Source: Gardnerella vaginalis
GTDB lineage: Bacteria; Actinomycetota; Actinomycetes; Actinomycetales; Bifidobacteriaceae
Direction of reading: 5' to 3'
Assembly: GCA_946997215.1 (NCBI GenBank)
Contig: CAMPUL010000023.1
Coordinates: 1 to 23,943, forward strand
Length of the DNA stretch: 23,943 bases
The position numbers were made by a program, and so were the translations under genes. Of the stretch, positions 7,954-16,662 are shown piece by piece. The notes beneath the pieces were generated by a model that saw only the letters and a program-made list of their open reading frames with translations, was not told the DNA's origin and did no database searches. Numbering within the stretch: position 1 is the stretch's first letter; each line of letters starts with the position of its first letter.

Positions 7954-10272
7954 ATGACAGAATTGAACAACGCAACAAACGCTGCAAACAAACGCAACGC
8001 TGCAATAGACGGCATGCGCGCGCTTGCAATTATTGGAATTGTAGCGTTCCACTTGCGTCCAATTGTATTCAACGGCGGCTTTTTAGGCGTAACAATGTTT
8101 CTTGTTATGGCAGGATACTTTAGCACCGTATCTTTGCTAAAAATGTTCAGCGAGAATAACAATAAAAATTCACATTTAGATGGCAACCAAGAAAGCCAGA
8201 AGAAAAAATCAAAACTTATTGCCTACTTTAAGTACCTGCTTAAACGCATAAAACGAATATGGCCTTCTACGCTAGGCATTATTGCACTAAGCGCACCACT
8301 TATGTGGCTGTTTTCGCCAAGCCTTTTAACAAAGTTGCAATCAGATGCTCTAACTGGAGCAACATTTAGCAGCAACATGGCGTATATTTTGCGAAAAGTC
8401 TCGTATTTTGAGCAATCGGGGCTGCCTTCTCCTATTAAGCATTTATGGTACTTAGGCCTTATTATGCAAATGTTTATTTGCTGGCCGATTATTCTATGCG
8501 CAATTCTTAAAATAGTTAAATCAAAGTTCGTGCGAATACTCGTTACAGCAATGCTTGCGATTGTGTCTGTGCTTACAAACATTGCAATAACAATTCTTTA
8601 TGGAGAAGGGCAAACCATTGCACGCGTGTACTACGCTTTAGATACGCGCGCATGTGAATTTCTAATCGGCGCACTTTTGGCAATGTATTGCACATGGTTT
8701 AGCGGAAAATCTGCTATAAAAATCATCTCAGACGCGTGCCGCTACATTGTTGGAAGCAAAAGCGAAAAAGAACAAATTGAAAATCAAGAAAACGATTTGC
8801 AAAATGGCAAAAACAAAGGCAGACAGCCAATTTTAGAATCCGTTGTAGGATTTGCTGCACTAGCGTTTGTTTTATTCTGCTTTATTAAACAAGACGGACT
8901 AAAAACGTGGATTGTGTACGGCGGTTATGCGCTTTTTGCAATAGTTTGTGCGATTTTAATGCACGCTTGCATGATAAAAAACAACGTTTGCGCAAAAATA
9001 CTTGGCACTAGCGTGTTAAGCTACTTAGGCAAGAGATCTTTTGCGATTTATCTTGTTCATTTTCCTATACTCGAAATCTTAAATCCTGCAACTAGAACAA
9101 CGCACATAACGCTATTTGAGCAGATTTTGCAATGCGTGATTGTTGTTGCTGCAGGTGAAGTATTTTACAGAATTTTTGAAATGCCATTTGCAAGTAAATA
9201 TATGACTTTTAGTGTTAACACAAAGTCAGAGAATACAAAAGATAATTCGATGGATGATTCAAAAGATAATTCGATGGATGATTCAAAAGATAATTCGATG
9301 GATGATTCTATAGATGATTCTATAGATAAAAATAAAAACCTTGATCTTTCTAGCGATACTTTAAGCGTTAAAAGCAAAAACATTCGACTTCCATTTGTTC
9401 TACGAAGAGTTGCAACTACTGTGTGCGCAATAGCGTGCATAGTGCTAATTGCTGCGCCATTAAACTGGAACAGCATTGCTCAGGCGCGAGCAATACAATT
9501 AAGACCAGAACTAACAAGTCAAGAACAAAACAATAAAACTCATTCGCAAAATGGCAAGCAAAAGCCAGAGTCAGGCCAAAGCTCAAAGTCAAACTCAAAC
9601 AATAACAATAACTCAAACAACAAGTCGGGCACAAAGTCAAATCAAAATCAAAAAAGAAAAGTAGGCGGAAAACGCCAAAATATAACAAAACAAATGTTTC
9701 CAACAAAGCCAAGCGCGCATAGAGTTCTAAACCCAATCGCAGAAAAAGTGCCAGCAAACATAAACACAAAACCTTGGAAAATTGACTCAAAACAAGACGT
9801 TTGCACAGCAGACATAACAATGGTTGGAGACTCCGTAACCGAAGGCGCAAAACCGTACCTTATAAAAGCTCTACCAAACGCTTGGATTGACGGAAAAGTT
9901 AGCAGGCAGATTTTCCACGGAGCCGAAGACTACCAAAAAGACGTAGCCGAAAAACACCCTGGAAGTGTTGTAATCTACGAGCTTGGAACCAACGGGCCGC
10001 CTAGAGACGAGTCAGTTTTACAAAACATGGTGAATATTACTGGCGGAAAGCCCGTGTACTTTGTAACAACTCGCGTGCCGCAACCTTGGCAAGACGAAAC
10101 GAACGCAAAATTGCGCGCATTTGCATCAAAGCGCAAAAACGTTGGAATTATTGACTGGAATGGCACTAGTGCAGGCCATAGCGAGTTTCTAACAGACGAC
10201 GGAATACACTTAACGCCTATTGGCGGGCCACAATACGCACGAATGATACGACTAGCAGTGTGCGGCGGATGA
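7954..10272 (+). CDS. OafA/OatA-type membrane acyltransferase with C-terminal SGNH domain
   Basis: Probably O-acetylates a cell-wall or surface polysaccharide: the membrane half passes an acyl group across the membrane and the SGNH half transfers it outside. 772 aa. The acyltransferase-3 domain (about 16-415, ten or so helices) opens with IDGMRALAIIGIVAFHL, with the conserved His33, and FLGVTMFLVMAGY. An acidic repeat follows (430-457), then one more helix (about 480-505), a low-complexity Gln/Asn/Ser/Lys linker (about 525-575), and the SGNH domain: GDSVTEG with nucleophile Ser627, ELGTNG with Asn680, and DGIH with Asp749/His752. All catalytic residues are present. Only a weak ribosome site (gtaggcaag) precedes the ATG. 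zwf begins 47 bp downstream on the same strand. The acceptor (peptidoglycan, as for OatA, or another glycan) is not shown. Confidence 0.9.
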   Translation: MTELNNATNAANKRNAAIDGMRALAIIGIVAFHLRPIVFNGGFLGVTMFLVMAGYFSTVSLLKMFSENNNKNSHLDGNQESQKKKSKLIAYFKYLLKRIKRIWPSTLGIIALSAPLMWLFSPSLLTKLQSDALTGATFSSNMAYILRKVSYFEQSGLPSPIKHLWYLGLIMQMFICWPIILCAILKIVKSKFVRILVTAMLAIVSVLTNIAITILYGEGQTIARVYYALDTRACEFLIGALLAMYCTWFSGKSAIKIISDACRYIVGSKSEKEQIENQENDLQNGKNKGRQPILESVVGFAALAFVLFCFIKQDGLKTWIVYGGYALFAIVCAILMHACMIKNNVCAKILGTSVLSYLGKRSFAIYLVHFPILEILNPATRTTHITLFEQILQCVIVVAAGEVFYRIFEMPFASKYMTFSVNTKSENTKDNSMDDSKDNSMDDSKDNSMDDSIDDSIDKNKNLDLSSDTLSVKSKNIRLPFVLRRVATTVCAIACIVLIAAPLNWNSIAQARAIQLRPELTSQEQNNKTHSQNGKQKPESGQSSKSNSNNNNNSNNKSGTKSNQNQKRKVGGKRQNITKQMFPTKPSAHRVLNPIAEKVPANINTKPWKIDSKQDVCTADITMVGDSVTEGAKPYLIKALPNAWIDGKVSRQIFHGAEDYQKDVAEKHPGSVVIYELGTNGPPRDESVLQNMVNITGGKPVYFVTTRVPQPWQDETNAKLRAFASKRKNVGIIDWNGTSAGHSEFLTDDGIHLTPIGGPQYARMIRLAVCGG
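9241..9324 (+). repeat. 24-bp tandem repeat inside the acyltransferase gene
   Basis: Two exact 24-bp copies (9241-9264, 9265-9288), a third that differs in the last bases (9289-9312) and a half unit (9313-9324). They encode DNSMDDSK units, a short acidic spacer between the membrane domain and the last helix. The length is a multiple of three, so copy number can vary without a frameshift. Confidence 0.93.
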
Positions 10273-10319
10273 CTTGCGCATAGCAAAACAAACCGCCCAA
10301 ATCACGTCAAAATATTACG

Positions 10320-11909
10320 ATGGTACATATGAGTGAGTTAATAACCCCATTTTCCCAAAGCAATAAGGGCGATTCGATTGCAGATTGGAAGAATCCTCTG
10401 CGAGACCCGCGCGACTTGCGACTAGCTAAAATCGCAGGACCGTGCAGCCTTGTTATATTTGGAATCACGGGCGATTTAGCTAGAAAAAAGCTAATGCCAG
10501 CCGTATACGATTTGGCAAATCGAGGACTTTTGCCGCCTGGATTTGGACTTACGGGATTCGCCAGACGCGACTGGACAGATGAGCATTTTGTAAACTTTGT
10601 GCGAGAAAATATTCAACAGCATTGCCGTACGCCATTTTGCGAATCCACTTGGATTAATCTTGCAAAAGGCATACGTTTTGTTCGCGGCACATTCGACGAC
10701 GCAAGCGCTTTCGAGCGATTAAGCAAAACCGTAAGCGAACTAGACAGAGATCGCGGAACTCGCGGAAATCACGCGTTCTACATGTCGGTTCCGCCATCCA
10801 GCTTCCCTGTTGTAGCTCAACAACTGGCTGCATCGGGGCTCTCACACTCCTCCGAAAACGCATGGCGACGAGTGATAATCGAAAAACCATTTGGCCACGA
10901 TTTAGCAAGCGCACAAGAGCTGGATCGCGTAGTTTCCGAGGTTTTTGACCCTAATTCCGTGTTCCGCATAGACCACTATTTAGGCAAAGAAACTGTGCAA
11001 AATCTGCTTGCTTTGCGCTTTGCAAACGCAATGTATGAGCCAATTTGGAACGCTAATTATGTTGACCACGTGCAAATCACTATGGCAGAAGACATTGGCA
11101 TAGGTGGCAGAGCTGGATATTACGATGGCATTGGCGCTGCACGAGATGTTATTCAAAACCACTTGTTGCAGCTAATGGCACTTACTGCTATGGAAGAGCC
11201 TGTAAGCTTTAGCGCTGGCGATTTAACAGCAGAAAAAACTAAAGTCTTGTCTGCTATACGATTGCCTAAAGATTTGGGCGCAAACACTGCAAGAGGCCAA
11301 TATGCAGAAGGCTGGCAAGGCTCGTATAAGGCTATTGGATATTTGCAAGAGCAAGGAATTAGCCCAGATAGCACTACAGAAACGTATGCTGCTGTGCGAT
11401 TAGACGTAGACACTCGCCGATGGGCTGGAGTGCCATTCTACTTGCGAACTGGCAAGCGCTTAGGCAAGCGCGTTACAGAGATTGCTGTGATTTTTAAGCG
11501 CGCTCCACACTTGCCTTTTGAGACTACTGCTGTTCGCGAACTTGGTAGCAATGCGATTGTGATTCGTGTGCAACCAGACGAAGGCGTAACAATGCGATTT
11601 GGCGCAAAAGTGCCAGGCGGAACGTCTATGGAAGTTCGCGATGTTTCTATGGACTTTAGCTATGGAAGGTCTTTTACAGAAAACTCTCCAGAAGCCTACG
11701 AGCGCCTTATTTTAGACGTTTTGCTTGGCGAGCCACCACTTTTCCCAACAACGCAAGAAGTTGATTTAAGTTGGAAAATTTTGGATCCGATTGAAGATTT
11801 TTGGGCTTCGCTTAACACGCGTCCGCAACCATACCGAGCTGGAACGTGGGGGCCTGAAGAGGCAGATCAAATGCTTGCTCGCGATAATCGCCATTGGAGG
11901 CTGCCATGA
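10320..11909 (+). CDS. zwf: Glucose-6-phosphate 1-dehydrogenase
   Basis: Cytosolic first enzyme of the oxidative pentose phosphate branch: glucose-6-phosphate + NADP to 6-phosphogluconolactone + NADPH. 529 aa, slightly longer than the usual 490-515 because of an N-terminal extension. The nucleotide-binding loop is GITGDLARKK (residues 48-57); the active-site signature RIDHYLGKE begins at Arg216 with catalytic-site His219; EKPFGHDL is also present. Two ATGs are possible (10320 and 10329) and neither has a clear ribosome site. It overlaps opcA by ATGA, indicating translational coupling, and heads zwf-opcA-pgl. The upstream acyltransferase is only 47 bp away, so all four may share a transcript. 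Confidence 0.97.
   Translation: MVHMSELITPFSQSNKGDSIADWKNPLRDPRDLRLAKIAGPCSLVIFGITGDLARKKLMPAVYDLANRGLLPPGFGLTGFARRDWTDEHFVNFVRENIQQHCRTPFCESTWINLAKGIRFVRGTFDDASAFERLSKTVSELDRDRGTRGNHAFYMSVPPSSFPVVAQQLAASGLSHSSENAWRRVIIEKPFGHDLASAQELDRVVSEVFDPNSVFRIDHYLGKETVQNLLALRFANAMYEPIWNANYVDHVQITMAEDIGIGGRAGYYDGIGAARDVIQNHLLQLMALTAMEEPVSFSAGDLTAEKTKVLSAIRLPKDLGANTARGQYAEGWQGSYKAIGYLQEQGISPDSTTETYAAVRLDVDTRRWAGVPFYLRTGKRLGKRVTEIAVIFKRAPHLPFETTAVRELGSNAIVIRVQPDEGVTMRFGAKVPGGTSMEVRDVSMDFSYGRSFTENSPEAYERLILDVLLGEPPLFPTTQEVDLSWKILDPIEDFWASLNTRPQPYRAGTWGPEEADQMLARDNRHWRLP
11896..11900 (+). promoter_or_regulatory. Shine-Dalgarno of opcA inside zwf (decides start)
   Basis: GGAGG lies 5 bp before the ATG at 11906 and within the last codons of zwf. 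It selects that ATG over an in-frame ATG at 11894. Confidence 0.8.
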
Positions 11910-12892
11910 TTATTAATCTTCCTAACACAAACACGTCTAAAATCTCCGCAAAAATCGACGAGCTTCACGAAGAACGAGGCGAATCCGCTACTGGTCGCGT
12001 GCTCACTCTTCTTATTGACACCACTCTTAAAGAGCTTGAAAACGCACTGGGCGCAGCAAATGCAGCTAGCCGCGAACACCCTTGCAGAGTTATCGCGATT
12101 GTTCGCGATTGGCAAAGCGCTAATGCAAGTTTGCATAATCAAAATCAAGACAATCAAGAAAATCAAGAAGAAGAAACACCGAACTTAGACGCTCAAGTGC
12201 GATTTGGCGCAGATGCTGGAGCAGGCGAAATCATTATTCTCTATCCGCATAATGACCTTGTTCGTCACCCAGATACGCTTGTTATTCCGCTTCTTGTTCC
12301 AGACGCGCCTATTGTTGCATGGTGGCCTACAAACGCTCCAGAAAATCCTGCTAAAGACTTGCTTGGAGCTATGGCAAGCAGCAGAATTACAGACGCTCAG
12401 CGCGCCAGCAACACTCTTGAAACTGTACAAAATCTGCGAAAAAACTGGTCTTCTAAAGACGTTGATCTTTCTTGGACTCGTATTACGTCTTGGCGTGCAA
12501 TGCTGGCTTCCATGCTTGATCAGCCGCCGCACTTGCCGATTCTTAGCGTTAAAGTTAGCGGCCCTAAGCACTACGTTCCACTGCATTTGCTTGCGCAATG
12601 GCTAAAAATCTCACTTAATGTTCCTGTAGAAATTGTTGAAGATTCAAGCGCGAATGCAATTACGGAAGTAAGTCTTAAGCGGCAAGATGGCGAGCTTTCT
12701 TTAACTCGACCTTCCGGCAGCAGCCAAGCAATAATAAGTCTCCCTGGGCAAGCTTCTCAGCCTATTTCTATGCCGATTCGTTCTTTACAAGACTGTTTAA
12801 GTGAAGAATTACGCAGAATTGACCCAGACGAGATTTATGCGCAGCTTATTCACGCAAATTGTTGCACAATGCAAGATAACAGATGTGACTAA
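11906..12892 (+). CDS. opcA: OpcA, glucose-6-phosphate dehydrogenase assembly/activator protein
   Basis: Partner that helps form or activate the Zwf oligomer; in actinobacteria and cyanobacteria it is encoded next to zwf. 328 aa from the ATG that overlaps the zwf stop (ATGA). Family features: VLTLLIDTT near the N-terminus, HPCRVIAIV, the GEIIILYPHN segment, and VIPLLVPDAPIVAWWP, the best-kept OpcA stretch. A Gln/Asn/Glu-rich insert (about residues 74-92) looks like expanded low-complexity sequence and sits in a surface loop region. It has no known enzymatic residues. pgl follows after 50 bp. Identification rests both on the motifs and on the zwf neighbour. Confidence 0.93.
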   Translation: MIINLPNTNTSKISAKIDELHEERGESATGRVLTLLIDTTLKELENALGAANAASREHPCRVIAIVRDWQSANASLHNQNQDNQENQEEETPNLDAQVRFGADAGAGEIIILYPHNDLVRHPDTLVIPLLVPDAPIVAWWPTNAPENPAKDLLGAMASSRITDAQRASNTLETVQNLRKNWSSKDVDLSWTRITSWRAMLASMLDQPPHLPILSVKVSGPKHYVPLHLLAQWLKISLNVPVEIVEDSSANAITEVSLKRQDGELSLTRPSGSSQAIISLPGQASQPISMPIRSLQDCLSEELRRIDPDEIYAQLIHANCCTMQDNRCD

Positions 12893-12942
12893 ACGCAATA
12901 GCACAATCAAAAATAACGAAGATTGCAAAATAAGAGGTTCAT

Positions 12943-13764
12943 ATGGCTAAAGATTTTAGATTTGCGCATAACGCAACAGTGTATGGCTACGATAATCAAG
13001 ATATTTTAGCTGCTGTTGCTGCACAAAAATTTGTAACTTTGATTATGCAATGGCAAAACAATGTTGAAAATCTTAATAAGCCATTCCATCTTTTGCTAAC
13101 AGGTGGAACAGATTCGATTCGCATGTTTCAAATGCTAGCTAGCAATCCGTTACTTCCAGCAATCAACTGGTCTAATGTGCATATTTGGTGGGCAGATGAG
13201 CGTTTTGTAGCTTATAACAGCGACGATCGCAATGCGCGCAAGGCTCGCGAGCTACTTCTTAACATGCTTAGCGATCACAAAGTTTTGCAGGAGTCTCATA
13301 TTCACGAAATGCCTGCAGATGAGCGCAATGCGCAAGAAGCGGCAAATGCTAGCGATGCTGAAAATGACGCTATTTTAGATGCGGCAGCGCACGACTATGA
13401 GGAAGAGATTATAGGATTACTTGGGCCAGAGCCTCACTTTGATTTGGCAATTCTTGGCATGGGGCCAGACGCGCACATGGCTTCTCTTTTCCCAGGATTG
13501 CAGCAAATTCACAATCGCGATCGCATAGTTTTAGGTGTGAATCACTCCCCTAAGCAGCCGCCAATGCGATTAACGCTTAGCGCACCCGTTCTAGCTCATA
13601 GCCGCCGCACTTGGTTCTTAACAGCTGGAGAGCAAAAAGGAAAAGCTTTAATGGACGCGCTTTCTAGTGACAATAACTCAGACTATCCTGCATCTTTTGC
13701 TAACGGAACTGAAGAAATCGCGTGGCTAACTACCGCAGAAACTTTGCGCGCTGCAATCCAATAA
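12943..13764 (+). CDS. pgl: 6-phosphogluconolactonase
   Basis: Hydrolyses 6-phosphogluconolactone to 6-phosphogluconate, the second step of the branch, in the cytosol. 273 aa, a little above the usual 230-260 because of an Ala/Asp/Glu-rich insert (about 125-150). Family motifs: TGGTDS (53-58) for the phosphate, WWADERFV (82-89), and LGMGPDAHMASLFPG (171-185) with catalytic-site His178. In the last motif Ala and Met replace the usual Gly and Thr (DAHMA instead of DGHTA). AGAGG 6 bases before the ATG supports the start. It is the last gene of the zwf cluster and is convergent with gnd, which catalyses the next step. Confidence 0.95.
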   Translation: MAKDFRFAHNATVYGYDNQDILAAVAAQKFVTLIMQWQNNVENLNKPFHLLLTGGTDSIRMFQMLASNPLLPAINWSNVHIWWADERFVAYNSDDRNARKARELLLNMLSDHKVLQESHIHEMPADERNAQEAANASDAENDAILDAAAHDYEEEIIGLLGPEPHFDLAILGMGPDAHMASLFPGLQQIHNRDRIVLGVNHSPKQPPMRLTLSAPVLAHSRRTWFLTAGEQKGKALMDALSSDNNSDYPASFANGTEEIAWLTTAETLRAAIQ

Positions 13765-13811
13765 TATGCATAGCTTTCTAGCAGCATACATAATACTCAT
13801 CGCAATAAAAT

Positions 13812-13846
13812 ACATGCCTCTGCATAATAATAATGCAAAGGCATGT
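13812..13846 (-). terminator. Hairpin between convergent pgl and gnd, likely terminator
   Basis: 14-bp stem (13812-13825 with 13833-13846) with one C-A mismatch and a 7-base loop. The minus-strand exit is T-rich (complement reads GTATTTTATTG), so it best serves gnd; the plus-strand exit has no T run, so termination of pgl there is less certain. Confidence 0.7.
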
Positions 13847-13867
13847 TAGCTATAAATATTATTAGTT

Positions 13868-15328
13868 TTAATCTTGCTTAACTTCTGGGCGATTAGGCTC
13901 TGCCCACAAAGTGTGGAATACGCCTGGCTCGTCAATGCGTCCGTATGTGTGCGCGCCGAAGAAATCGCGCTGAGCTTGAATAAGTGATGCTGGCAAACGC
14001 TTAGAACGCAAGCCATCGTAATATGCAAGCAAGCTAGAGAATGCTGGAACAGGCACGCCATGCTCCACTGCACGCGCAATAACACGGCGCCAAGCAGCTT
14101 GCGACTTTTCAATAGCATCCTTAAAGTACGGTGCAAAAAGCAAGGAAACACTTGCCTGCCCAGATTCAAAAGCCTCGGAAACGCGGTTCAAGAACTGAGC
14201 ACGAATAATGCATCCGCCGCGCCAAATGCGAGCAACAGCAGCCTGGTCAATCTTCCAATCATGTTCAATAGCCGCAGCCGCAATCTCGTCAAATCCTTGC
14301 GCATAAGAAACAATCTTAGAAGCGTACAAAGCTTGGCGAATATCATCAATAAATGCCTCGCGCTCAGCATCATTCAAATCAAAATGCATATCTGGACCAG
14401 TCAAACCTTGATTTTCAGCAGCTTCTCGCAAAGCAACCTGGCTAGAAAGTCCGCGAGCAAACACAGCTTCCGCAATACCCGTTACAGGAATCCCAAGAGA
14501 AAGCGCAGATTGCACAGTCCAAGTACCCGTGCCCTTCATGCCAGCGTGATCCACCATCATCTCCACTAAAGGCTTACCAGTCTTAGCATCCTTCTGGCGC
14601 AAAACATCCGCAGTAATCTCAATCAAATAAGAATCAAGTTCGCCCTTGTTCCACTCGCTAAACACATCTGCAATGTCTTCGGACTTCATGCCCAAACCGC
14701 GAAGCATTAAATCGTAGCTTTCGGCAATAAGCTGCATATCTGAGTACTCAATGCCATTGTGAACCATCTTCACAAAGTGACCAGCGCCATCAGTGCCTAT
14801 ATGTGTTACGCAAGGCTCGCCTTCTGCAACAGCCGCAATCGACTTTAAGATAGGGCCGAGCGTCTTCCAAGATTCCTCCGTGCCACCAGGCATCATCGAA
14901 GGGCCGCGCAAAGCACCTTCTTCTCCGCCAGAAACACCGCAACCAACGTAGTGAAGACCGCGCGCGCGAATATTACGCTCTCGGCGAATCGTGTCTTCAA
15001 AGTAGGAGTTTCCGCCGTCAACGATAATATCTCCTGGCTCCATAGCATTTGCAAGCTCTTCAATAACAGCGTCTGTAGGAGCACCAGCTTTTACCATAAT
15101 GATTGCTGTGCGTGGGCGCTTAAGCGAAGCCACAAACTCTTCAACAGTTTTAGCTGGCACAAAATCGCCTTCGCTGCCATGCTGATTCATCAACGTTTCT
15201 GTGCGCGAATAATGACGATTATAAACAGCAACTGTATTGCCGTGATGCGCAAGATTTCGCGCCAAATTCGATCCCATAGCTGCCAAGCCAACAACACCAA
15301 TATTTGCTCTAGCTTGAGTTTCCGCCAT
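13868..15328 (-). CDS. gnd: 6-phosphogluconate dehydrogenase (decarboxylating)
   Basis: Third oxidative pentose phosphate enzyme: 6-phosphogluconate + NADP to ribulose-5-phosphate + CO2 + NADPH. 486 aa, the length of the long, NADP-type homodimeric form. Rossmann motif GVVGLAAMGSNLA (11-23), NADP-loop NRHYSRT, DIIVDGGNSYF, substrate motif GVSGGEEGALRGPSMMPGG (131-149), and KMVHNGIEY with catalytic Lys187 and Glu194. The C-terminal helical dimer domain is complete. AGAGGTG precedes the ATG. It is divergent from the nrd operon, sharing the 426-bp region, and convergent with pgl. It supplies NADPH and ribose phosphate, both inputs of deoxynucleotide synthesis. Confidence 0.97.
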   Translation of the reverse strand: MAETQARANIGVVGLAAMGSNLARNLAHHGNTVAVYNRHYSRTETLMNQHGSEGDFVPAKTVEEFVASLKRPRTAIIMVKAGAPTDAVIEELANAMEPGDIIVDGGNSYFEDTIRRERNIRARGLHYVGCGVSGGEEGALRGPSMMPGGTEESWKTLGPILKSIAAVAEGEPCVTHIGTDGAGHFVKMVHNGIEYSDMQLIAESYDLMLRGLGMKSEDIADVFSEWNKGELDSYLIEITADVLRQKDAKTGKPLVEMMVDHAGMKGTGTWTVQSALSLGIPVTGIAEAVFARGLSSQVALREAAENQGLTGPDMHFDLNDAEREAFIDDIRQALYASKIVSYAQGFDEIAAAAIEHDWKIDQAAVARIWRGGCIIRAQFLNRVSEAFESGQASVSLLFAPYFKDAIEKSQAAWRRVIARAVEHGVPVPAFSSLLAYYDGLRSKRLPASLIQAQRDFFGAHTYGRIDEPGVFHTLWAEPNRPEVKQD

Positions 15329-15610
15329 TTTGCACCTCTATCTTTTAATATTTATAACAGTAATATTTATAACCGTTTTATTATTTTATGATTGTTTTAT
15401 CTTTAACACTTAACCAATCAAAACACACTTTTTTAAGTTTATCGTTTTATATGCACAAGCGTTTTTGTTGCGCTCACACGTAAATTTTGCACTATCGCAA
15501 TAGTGGCAATTTTGTGATAAAGATTACATTTTTACTTTTATTCATCGCTATTTAGAAAGCATAAATGCCGCTTAAATCTTATAGACACGCGTGCTGGCTC
15601 AAATTTGGAG

Positions 15611-15658
15611 ACACTAGATATAGGGATTAGCTATACAACACGCCACTACAAATAGTGT
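15611..15658. promoter_or_regulatory. Two tandem NrdR-box-like operators upstream of nrdH
   Basis: Box 1 acactagatataggga (15611-15626) and box 2 ccactacaaatagtgt (15643-15658) both fit the known 16-bp NrdR palindrome consensus (acaCwAtATwTwGtgt style). Their starts are 32 bp apart, about three helical turns, the spacing known for NrdR pairs. A possible -10 (TATACA, 15632-15637) lies between them, consistent with repression of nrdHIEF by NrdR when dATP is high. nrdR itself is not in the window. Confidence 0.75.
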
Positions 15659-15680
15659 TAAGTGGTAGTAGACTGTTAAA

Positions 15681-15698
15681 TCGTGCCAAAAAGCACGA
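15681..15698 (+). other. Small hairpin in nrdH leader
   Basis: TCGTGC, six bases (caaaaa), GCACGA; flanking ttaaa and aatta nearly extend the stem. It lies 57 bp before the nrdH start. No T run follows directly, so it is not a plain terminator; it may be an mRNA-stability element. Confidence 0.4.
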
Positions 15699-15754
15699 AA
15701 TTAAATAATCATAAAGCAAAAACTTAAACACCACATAACGAAGGGAGACGAACC

Positions 15755-16006
15755 GTGACTATTACAGTTTTCACCAAGCCACATTGCCCACAGTGCGATG
15801 CCACAAAGCGTCAATTCACTAAGCTAGGCGTGAATTTTGAAACAGTAGACTTAACTCAAAGCCCTTCTACTTTAGACCAGTTGCGCGCTGCAGGATATCG
15901 CCAAGCGCCAGTGGTGATTACTCCAAACTCATCTTGGAGCGGATATCGTCCAGATTTGATTGCACAAATCGCAAGTCAATTAGAAGACAACAATCAAAAC
16001 GGTTAA
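15755..16006 (+). CDS. nrdH: NrdH glutaredoxin-like redoxin
   Basis: Small dithiol reductant that re-reduces the C-terminal cysteines of NrdE, itself reduced by thioredoxin reductase. 83 aa. The redox motif is Cys11-Pro-Gln-Cys14 in TKPHCPQCDATK; the thioredoxin-fold cis-Pro region reads RQAPVVI, and SWSGYRPDL follows, which is typical of NrdH. The start is a GTG with AAGGGAG 7 bases upstream. It is the first gene of nrdHIEF; nrdI follows after 70 bp of AT-rich repeat-like spacer. Confidence 0.95.
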   Translation: MTITVFTKPHCPQCDATKRQFTKLGVNFETVDLTQSPSTLDQLRAAGYRQAPVVITPNSSWSGYRPDLIAQIASQLEDNNQNG

Positions 16007-16036
16007 AGCAGTCAAGAATCAACAATCAAAATACGC

Positions 16037-16065
16037 AAAGCAATCAAAATAATCAAAGCAATCAA
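16037..16065 (+). repeat. Degenerate short repeats between nrdH and nrdI
   Basis: aaagcaatcaa occurs at 16037-16047 and 16055-16065 (18-bp period); looser caatcaaa words lie around 15991-16030. Probably low-complexity spacer. Confidence 0.6.
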
Positions 16066-16076
16066 GAAGCATAAAA

Positions 16077-16577
16077 ATGTGTGATCAAGAAAATATGTCA
16101 CAACCAAGCGAGCCAGAAGCGCGCGCACAAGGCGAATCAATCGGAGCTGTAGTCTATTTTTCTTCCGTCTCCGAAAATACACTACGATTCGTGAAAAATT
16201 GCGATTTTCCAAGCAACAATGTGAACGTGTATCGCATACCGCTTCGTCCAAAAGAACCAGAATTGCACGTTCGCGAACCATACGTTTTGATTGTGCCAAC
16301 TTACGGCGGCGGAAATATTAAGAAAGCAATACCAATGCAAGTGCGCAAATTCCTAAACAATCGCGAAAATCGTTCGTTTATTCGCGGCGTAATATCTTCT
16401 GGAAATACAAATTTTGGAGACGCATATTGCGCTGCAGGCGGTCAAATTGCTGGAAAATGCGCAATTCCAAACATGTATTCGTTTGAACTCACGGGAACTG
16501 CAGAAGACATAGAAAAAGTAGCGCAGGGAATACCAAAATTCTTAAGGCAACTAAAAGAAACAGAAGAAACGAAATAA
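16077..16577 (+). CDS. nrdI: NrdI, flavodoxin-like RNR activator
   Basis: FMN protein that supplies oxidant (superoxide or peroxide) to activate NrdF. 166 aa, with about 20 extra N-terminal residues compared with the common 130-150. Flavodoxin-like fold: beta strand VVYFSS, phosphate-loop SSVSENT, then VPTYGGGN and SSGNTNFGDAYCAAGG, both typical of NrdI flavin loops. Start ATG at 16077; the ribosome site is weak (caagaag). Given the ligand changes in the neighbouring NrdF, its likely job here is generation of the modified tyrosine radical rather than loading of a manganese cofactor; that is inferred from what is known of class Ie enzymes. Confidence 0.94.
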   Translation: MCDQENMSQPSEPEARAQGESIGAVVYFSSVSENTLRFVKNCDFPSNNVNVYRIPLRPKEPELHVREPYVLIVPTYGGGNIKKAIPMQVRKFLNNRENRSFIRGVISSGNTNFGDAYCAAGGQIAGKCAIPNMYSFELTGTAEDIEKVAQGIPKFLRQLKETEETK

Positions 16578-16662
16578 ACAAAAACAACAAATACAGCACA
16601 TAAATAAAATCAACCAGCGTTTGAAAAGCAAAAACAACGCACTAGGAAAGGAATAAAAACCC

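Larger units (their letters stand above)
15329..15754. other. 426-bp divergent control region between gnd and nrdHIEF
   Basis: No gene seen. It contains a 15-bp near-exact tandem duplication in the gnd leader (taatatttataac at 15346-15358 and 15361-15373), AT-rich DNA, two NrdR-box-like palindromes (15611-15658) and a small hairpin in the nrdH leader (15681-15698). Confidence 0.75.
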
